This document shows, piece after piece, positions 60,231 through 64,000 of a DNA stretch of 64,000 bases. This DNA is from Gamsiella multidivaricata (Eukaryota > Mortierellomycota > Mortierellomycetes > Mortierellales > Mortierellaceae), in the NCBI RefSeq assembly GCF_025024155.1, contig NW_026251742.1, forward strand, positions 1 to 64,000. The letters are read 5' to 3'. The notes under the pieces are model-generated. The model was not told where the DNA came from. It saw only the letters and a list, made by a program, of their open reading frames with translations, and made no database searches. A program made the translations under genes and the position numbers. Each line of letters opens with the position of its first letter. Positions within the stretch are counted from its first letter, which is position 1.

Positions 60231-61200
60231 AGGAACACACTAGGCCTCCAGACCGGAGGTGAAATTTATCGACTTGCTGAGGATGTGTATTCCCCGTGTT
60301 CGTTCAGGACAAGCGCGGTGTACGACGCACGCCCCCCCCCCCCCCCCCCCCCCCCCGTGCCCACAAAGCTCGTTCAACAGTTCAACGCGATACTTGCTCC
60401 GCACTTGAATGGGATCGGTCTATTGCTCGGTATTAGCTATTCAGTATCTCTCTCGTTGGATATATCCGACAGAGCCGGCCTGCTCCCTCGAGGTTCAGAG
60501 TTTCCTGGACCTTGGGTCTTTAACTGGAGCCCTGAGTTTTTTCTGGATCGAGGCTGACATGTTCTCGCAACAGGGAGAGATTGTAGTCCTTTAGTATACA
60601 GAGCATTGGAGTCGAAACGAACTAGACTTGACGTGAGTGGGACATAGAAAGACCAAGCCCTGCAAGGATCGCGGAAGAGATAGAGAGAGAAAGACCATGC
60701 TAGTTACTCAATCACCTTCGTTTGTTCTTCATGCAAAGGCATTTTATGACATGGATTCATGCTTACCATGACTGAAATTGGACTGTATCAGTCCTTCGAG
60801 TCTGGTCGAGAACGCTTCATTGGCGATTGAATATTGTAGTGAAAAGCGCGGCAGGTAAACACGAGTCAGCTGGGGCTGGCCCAGAACTTGATAGTCTTCG
60901 ATGCTTCTGCGGCATACAACGTCACCTTGTCCTCTATTCTTTCCTGTTCCGGTAGTGCTACCGCGGTCTTTGCATTCCTTGCAAGCCCGAGAGTCGGGTG
61001 TCCTTCAAGTGGTCATTTGAGAGAGACTATGCCGTACGGCTTCAAGTGCGCAGCTGACAGGAGGCCGAGGGCTTGGAAGCAGTCGCAGCAAGGTCGAGAC
61101 GCTCCGGTAGAGCAAGCTCGGGGTCAGTCGAGTCCACCTATTCGAAGGGCCTTCCTTTAAATTTGGTACTCATGCAAACCTCCGCCTCAGTAGTGCAGTG
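60231..61200. other. Region with poly-C tract and scattered coding-like fragments
   Basis: A run of 25 C lies at 60332-60356. On the minus strand near 60990-60770 a frame reads 'VLGQPQLTRVYLPRF' and 'SLQYSIANEAFSTRLEGL' before a GTAAGC donor, and near 61150 'PELALPERLDLAATASKP'. These look like eroded exons of an unknown gene or mobile element, but stops interrupt them and I cannot join them. Confidence 0.3.
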
Positions 61201-63160
61201 GCATAGCTAGAGTCTCTTTTCCTTCGTGAGTTGGAAGACGAGGGTCAAATGGCGCATGGCGTCATTGAAAAGGCTGAGGTCGCTCGTTGCTAGCTGAAAG
61301 TGATCGTTCTAGGGATGGCAATGCGAGAAGAACCCTATGAATTTCATCTGGAATGTCGCGTGAGTTGCCTGTAAGGTGTGGAACATCGGTGCCTGAGGAG
61401 GACAGATTTCGCTTGATTAGTTCATATAAAAAGTAGTCATGGATTTTCGAATACAGGTAGAAGGCGCTACAGTTTTGAGGAAACAGGCAGAGCACCTTAT
61501 AATGATTGAATGCCAGTGAAACACGAGCTGCTGCAGAAATATGATAGGCAGGGAATGCAGACTAGTTGCGGTATAACAGAATAATGTCAAGGAGGTTAAG
61601 TAGTCATGAGCCTGTTCTTTGTGCAACAGCATAGAAAACAAGGACACTTCGTACAGAATTGGCAGTACAACAAATGGGTGGGAGTAGAGTACGAATAGCA
61701 AAAAAAATAAAAGCGTAGAGTAGGTAGGCTAGCAACGAATGCCTTTACGTCCACTGCGGCTACGCGCTTACAGTGCTTAGTCAATGAGAATGTTCCATTA
61801 GTCAGTTTCAGCGCGCAAGTACGCTTTTGAGTTCTTCAGATTGCCTACATCCCTCCATACCCTTCTTCGCTCGTCTCTTCTCCTCTTCTTTGCCCATTCC
61901 TCTCTTATTCCCCCGCTATGCACCTAGGCCGCTCCTCAACGCTCTCCTCTGCTTCGTTTAGCTTCACGCATCTATTCTCTTTGACCATCTTCCTCCTCAC
62001 CTCTCCTCACTCAATGATCGTTTCCCTCTCTTCACGCCCTGTGTTTATGAACTAGCTATTCATTCAGAACATAGCCCCTTAGTTGCGCCAAGGCACGCAA
62101 CTCCATTAGAGAATAGAAAGGAGGAGCGAGGCATCAACGAATAATAGACCTTTGATTAATTCGCATAATCACCTTGATCTCGATAATGTTTGACCATTAC
62201 ATTGCTGTGTCATTTGGTGTAGCATGGCCCCTAGATCTCTCCGACACTCCCGACCATCAGGTCTTCAGGTGCCAGGAAGTAAAGAACAAAAAAAAAAACA
62301 AGCCGTCCAGATACCGTGTTTAAATGTAATGAATGCGTATAGGGATTTAGGCGCTCAACAGGGACATACTAAACTCAGCAACGTTTGCAAAGCACTGCCC
62401 TCTGCGGCAGTCAGTTCACAATCGGCACCGTTTCTTTGGTGTATCGCACTGAATGGTTTCCATCAGATGATAAATATTAAATATAATAGATTATCAAAAT
62501 TCAAAATAGACGGGTGACGTCGTTCTGAATGAATGAAGGGCGACCAAGGGACAGCAAAAGGGGTCGTTCTGTCCTGCCCTGCCCTGCTCTTGTCCTGTTC
62601 TTGTAATTCGCTACTTTTAATCCCATCGTTCATCTTGCACTCCTTTGTTTTATCCTCACCTGTTTGCCTACTCGCTTGCTCTCTTTTCAGCCAAACATAC
62701 AGTTCTTCATTCCGCCTCATCCTCTGCTCGTGTTTCTCCAGCCTTCTTTCTTTGCACCCCGCTCTCCTCTTTGTCCTCGAACCAAATCAACCCACAAGTG
62801 TTCCCTTGACTGCTGCCATCACACTAGGTACTGCACGCCCAATCAATCGCATCAACACCAACCATCTGATCTCATCAATCAATCGATCCCTACAGGCTAC
62901 TTCGACCCCTTGCTCAACCATCGCCCCTAGGCATCAACTCCCCTTGAAACAATACAGCACACAGAAAGGCTCATCTATCTCTCTTTTGCTGATCCTCTCT
63001 CTCAAGTGGATGGCCCGTGAGGCTCTTCTTAACTGGCCTTTTGAACCAGTGTACTCATCTTCGTGTTTGTGTTCACATCCCGACTACTCACACACACTCT
63101 CTCGTTCTCTTTCTCTCTATCTTATTTACTCTAGAAGAAACCGCTCTTCAGCTGGAACCC
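61201..63160. other. Intergenic; distal promoter of the 4E-binding protein gene
   Basis: 2 kb without a supported gene. A CT-rich block at 61850-62040 ends in a 45-codon frame (from 61918) with no continuation. From 62600 the plus strand is CT-rich up to the start at 63161. Confidence 0.4.
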
Positions 63161-64000
63161 ATGACCTCTAAATCATCCGTGCCCCAGGCTGCTGGGGCCC
63201 GAGATGGCTCCGCCCCTGAGGGTGACTCGGTCATTCGGTATTCTCGTGAGTTCCTTTTGGAATGTGCCAAAAGCCCTCTTGTCGAACGGCCTGCTGCTCT
63301 TCCGCCAATACCAATAAGCATTCGGTTCAGGTATGTCTGGATATCATTGGCTGTGTATGCCTCGCGAGTATATCTTGGACCGAATATCTTATTATCCCTA
63401 TGATGTTCTACGTTTTCTTATTAGCGAGGTCACAAAAGAAGAACCAGAACCAAACAACGGCACGCGCAAGGTATTAAGGTAACAACCAGCAAGAGTCGAG
63501 GGAAAGAGCAGTCTAACATAGACGTTTTTCTACTTGTGCAACGCACGCCATCACTTCTCATCCTCATTGCACTAGGAAGCGATTGTTGATACAGTTGTCA
63601 TCTAATCCCTGTCTTTACTTTCTCTTTTGTTCACGTTATGCTTTGGTGCGATGCGAAATGGCATTGAAGGAATGACGGTAAACCCCCTATGTCAGGTATG
63701 GGATATGCTCTTTAGTTTTTTTTTAATCATGATCTGTCTCATATAACAGTTGAAGCACGTACACTAACCGGGCTCGTTGTTGCTTGACTTGATCAGATCG
63801 TATTGTCCTGGGACCTCCCAAAATGAGTTTTGCGTCGTCATCCCTTGGCGGACTAAAACGATCGGAGGACAGCCTCTCTGGACTCAAGAAATCGCTCGAG
63901 GTACATGCTTTTTTTTTTTTTGTTGATCTAGCTGTCGAGGCTTTTGTTAAGATATTATTATTGCTGTATACATTGTGTATAATGCTGACCACGATCCTCT
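63161..64000 (+). CDS. eIF4E-binding protein (4E-T-like), 5' part only
   Basis: First exon 63161-63330 encodes MTSKSSVPQ... and then 'RYSREFLLECAKSPLVERP'. The YSREFLL core fits the canonical eIF4E-binding motif Y-x4-L-hydrophobic, and its placement near the N-terminus matches eIF4E-transporter (4E-T) proteins. A second exon 63425-63470 continues in phase (EVTKEEPEPNNGTRK). Near 63799-63899 a third piece reads 'DRIVLGPPKMSFASSSLGGL' before a GTACAT donor, but its phase does not fit the previous exon, so one small exon between them is probably missing from my model. The gene runs off the window. 4E-T proteins take eIF4E into P-bodies and repress translation. Confidence 0.75.

Noticed and set aside
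61918..62055. 45-codon frame with a hydrophobic stretch, possible secreted peptide
   Set aside because: CT-rich leader-like composition, no continuation, no second exon found.

Overview
This is a nuclear fungal window. The genes are broken by many short (about 60-150 base) GT-AG introns. Promoters are CT-rich, and several genes are typically fungal (m-AAA protease, ZDS1/2-like regulator, TVP23, WDR5/Swd3, antizyme). Gene content, intron density and moderate GC fit an early-diverging filamentous fungus, most likely Mortierellomycotina (Mortierella/Linnemannia type). That placement is an inference from style, not from a phylogeny. There are no operons. Genes were modelled by joining open frames at GT-AG sites whose phases agree; nearly all models add up to whole codons.

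Layout, left to right. 1-3624: SPC97/GCP2 gamma-tubulin complex subunit (minus, 3' end outside the window). 4042-6583: AFG3-like mitochondrial m-AAA protease. 6584-9228: gene-poor, with a decayed coding stretch. 9229-11688: a tetraspan membrane protein and TVP23, convergent. 12041-14529: a broken copy, then the intact copy, of a WW-domain gene, with a repeat element (copy A) between them. 15058-19117: large zinc-knuckle protein. 20499-22336: ARO8-like aminotransferase. 22556-23269: repeat element copy B, inverted relative to A. 23554-25125: UNC93-like transporter. 25126-29354: gene desert. 29355-30362: bHLH factor. 30634-32538: kelch/mucin-like membrane protein. 33488-35376: WDR5. 35535-36787: PHOSPHO-type phosphatase. 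37676-38706: ornithine decarboxylase antizyme, needing a +1 ribosomal frameshift. 39240-40809: TrhO-like rhodanese. 40886-41884: EVE-domain protein.

41960-45860 is a nest of DNA transposons. A pogo/Tigger-type element with long terminal inverted repeats sits inside one end of an older Tc1-like (DDE_3) element, and that older element also carries about 490 bases of the 3' end of a 28S rRNA gene. After the nest come a TLC-domain protein, eIF3k, a small hypothetical, the ZDS-like PP2A regulator, ribosomal protein S4, a UBE2H-type E2, eIF4E, a 3.5 kb gap, and the start of a gene with an eIF4E-binding motif (4E-T-like).

Functionally the window is mostly housekeeping: translation (eIF3k, RPS4, eIF4E, 4E-binding protein), polyamine control (antizyme), mitochondrial quality control (AFG3) and chromatin (WDR5). 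I found no tRNA genes, CRISPR arrays, or secondary-metabolite or defence cluster.
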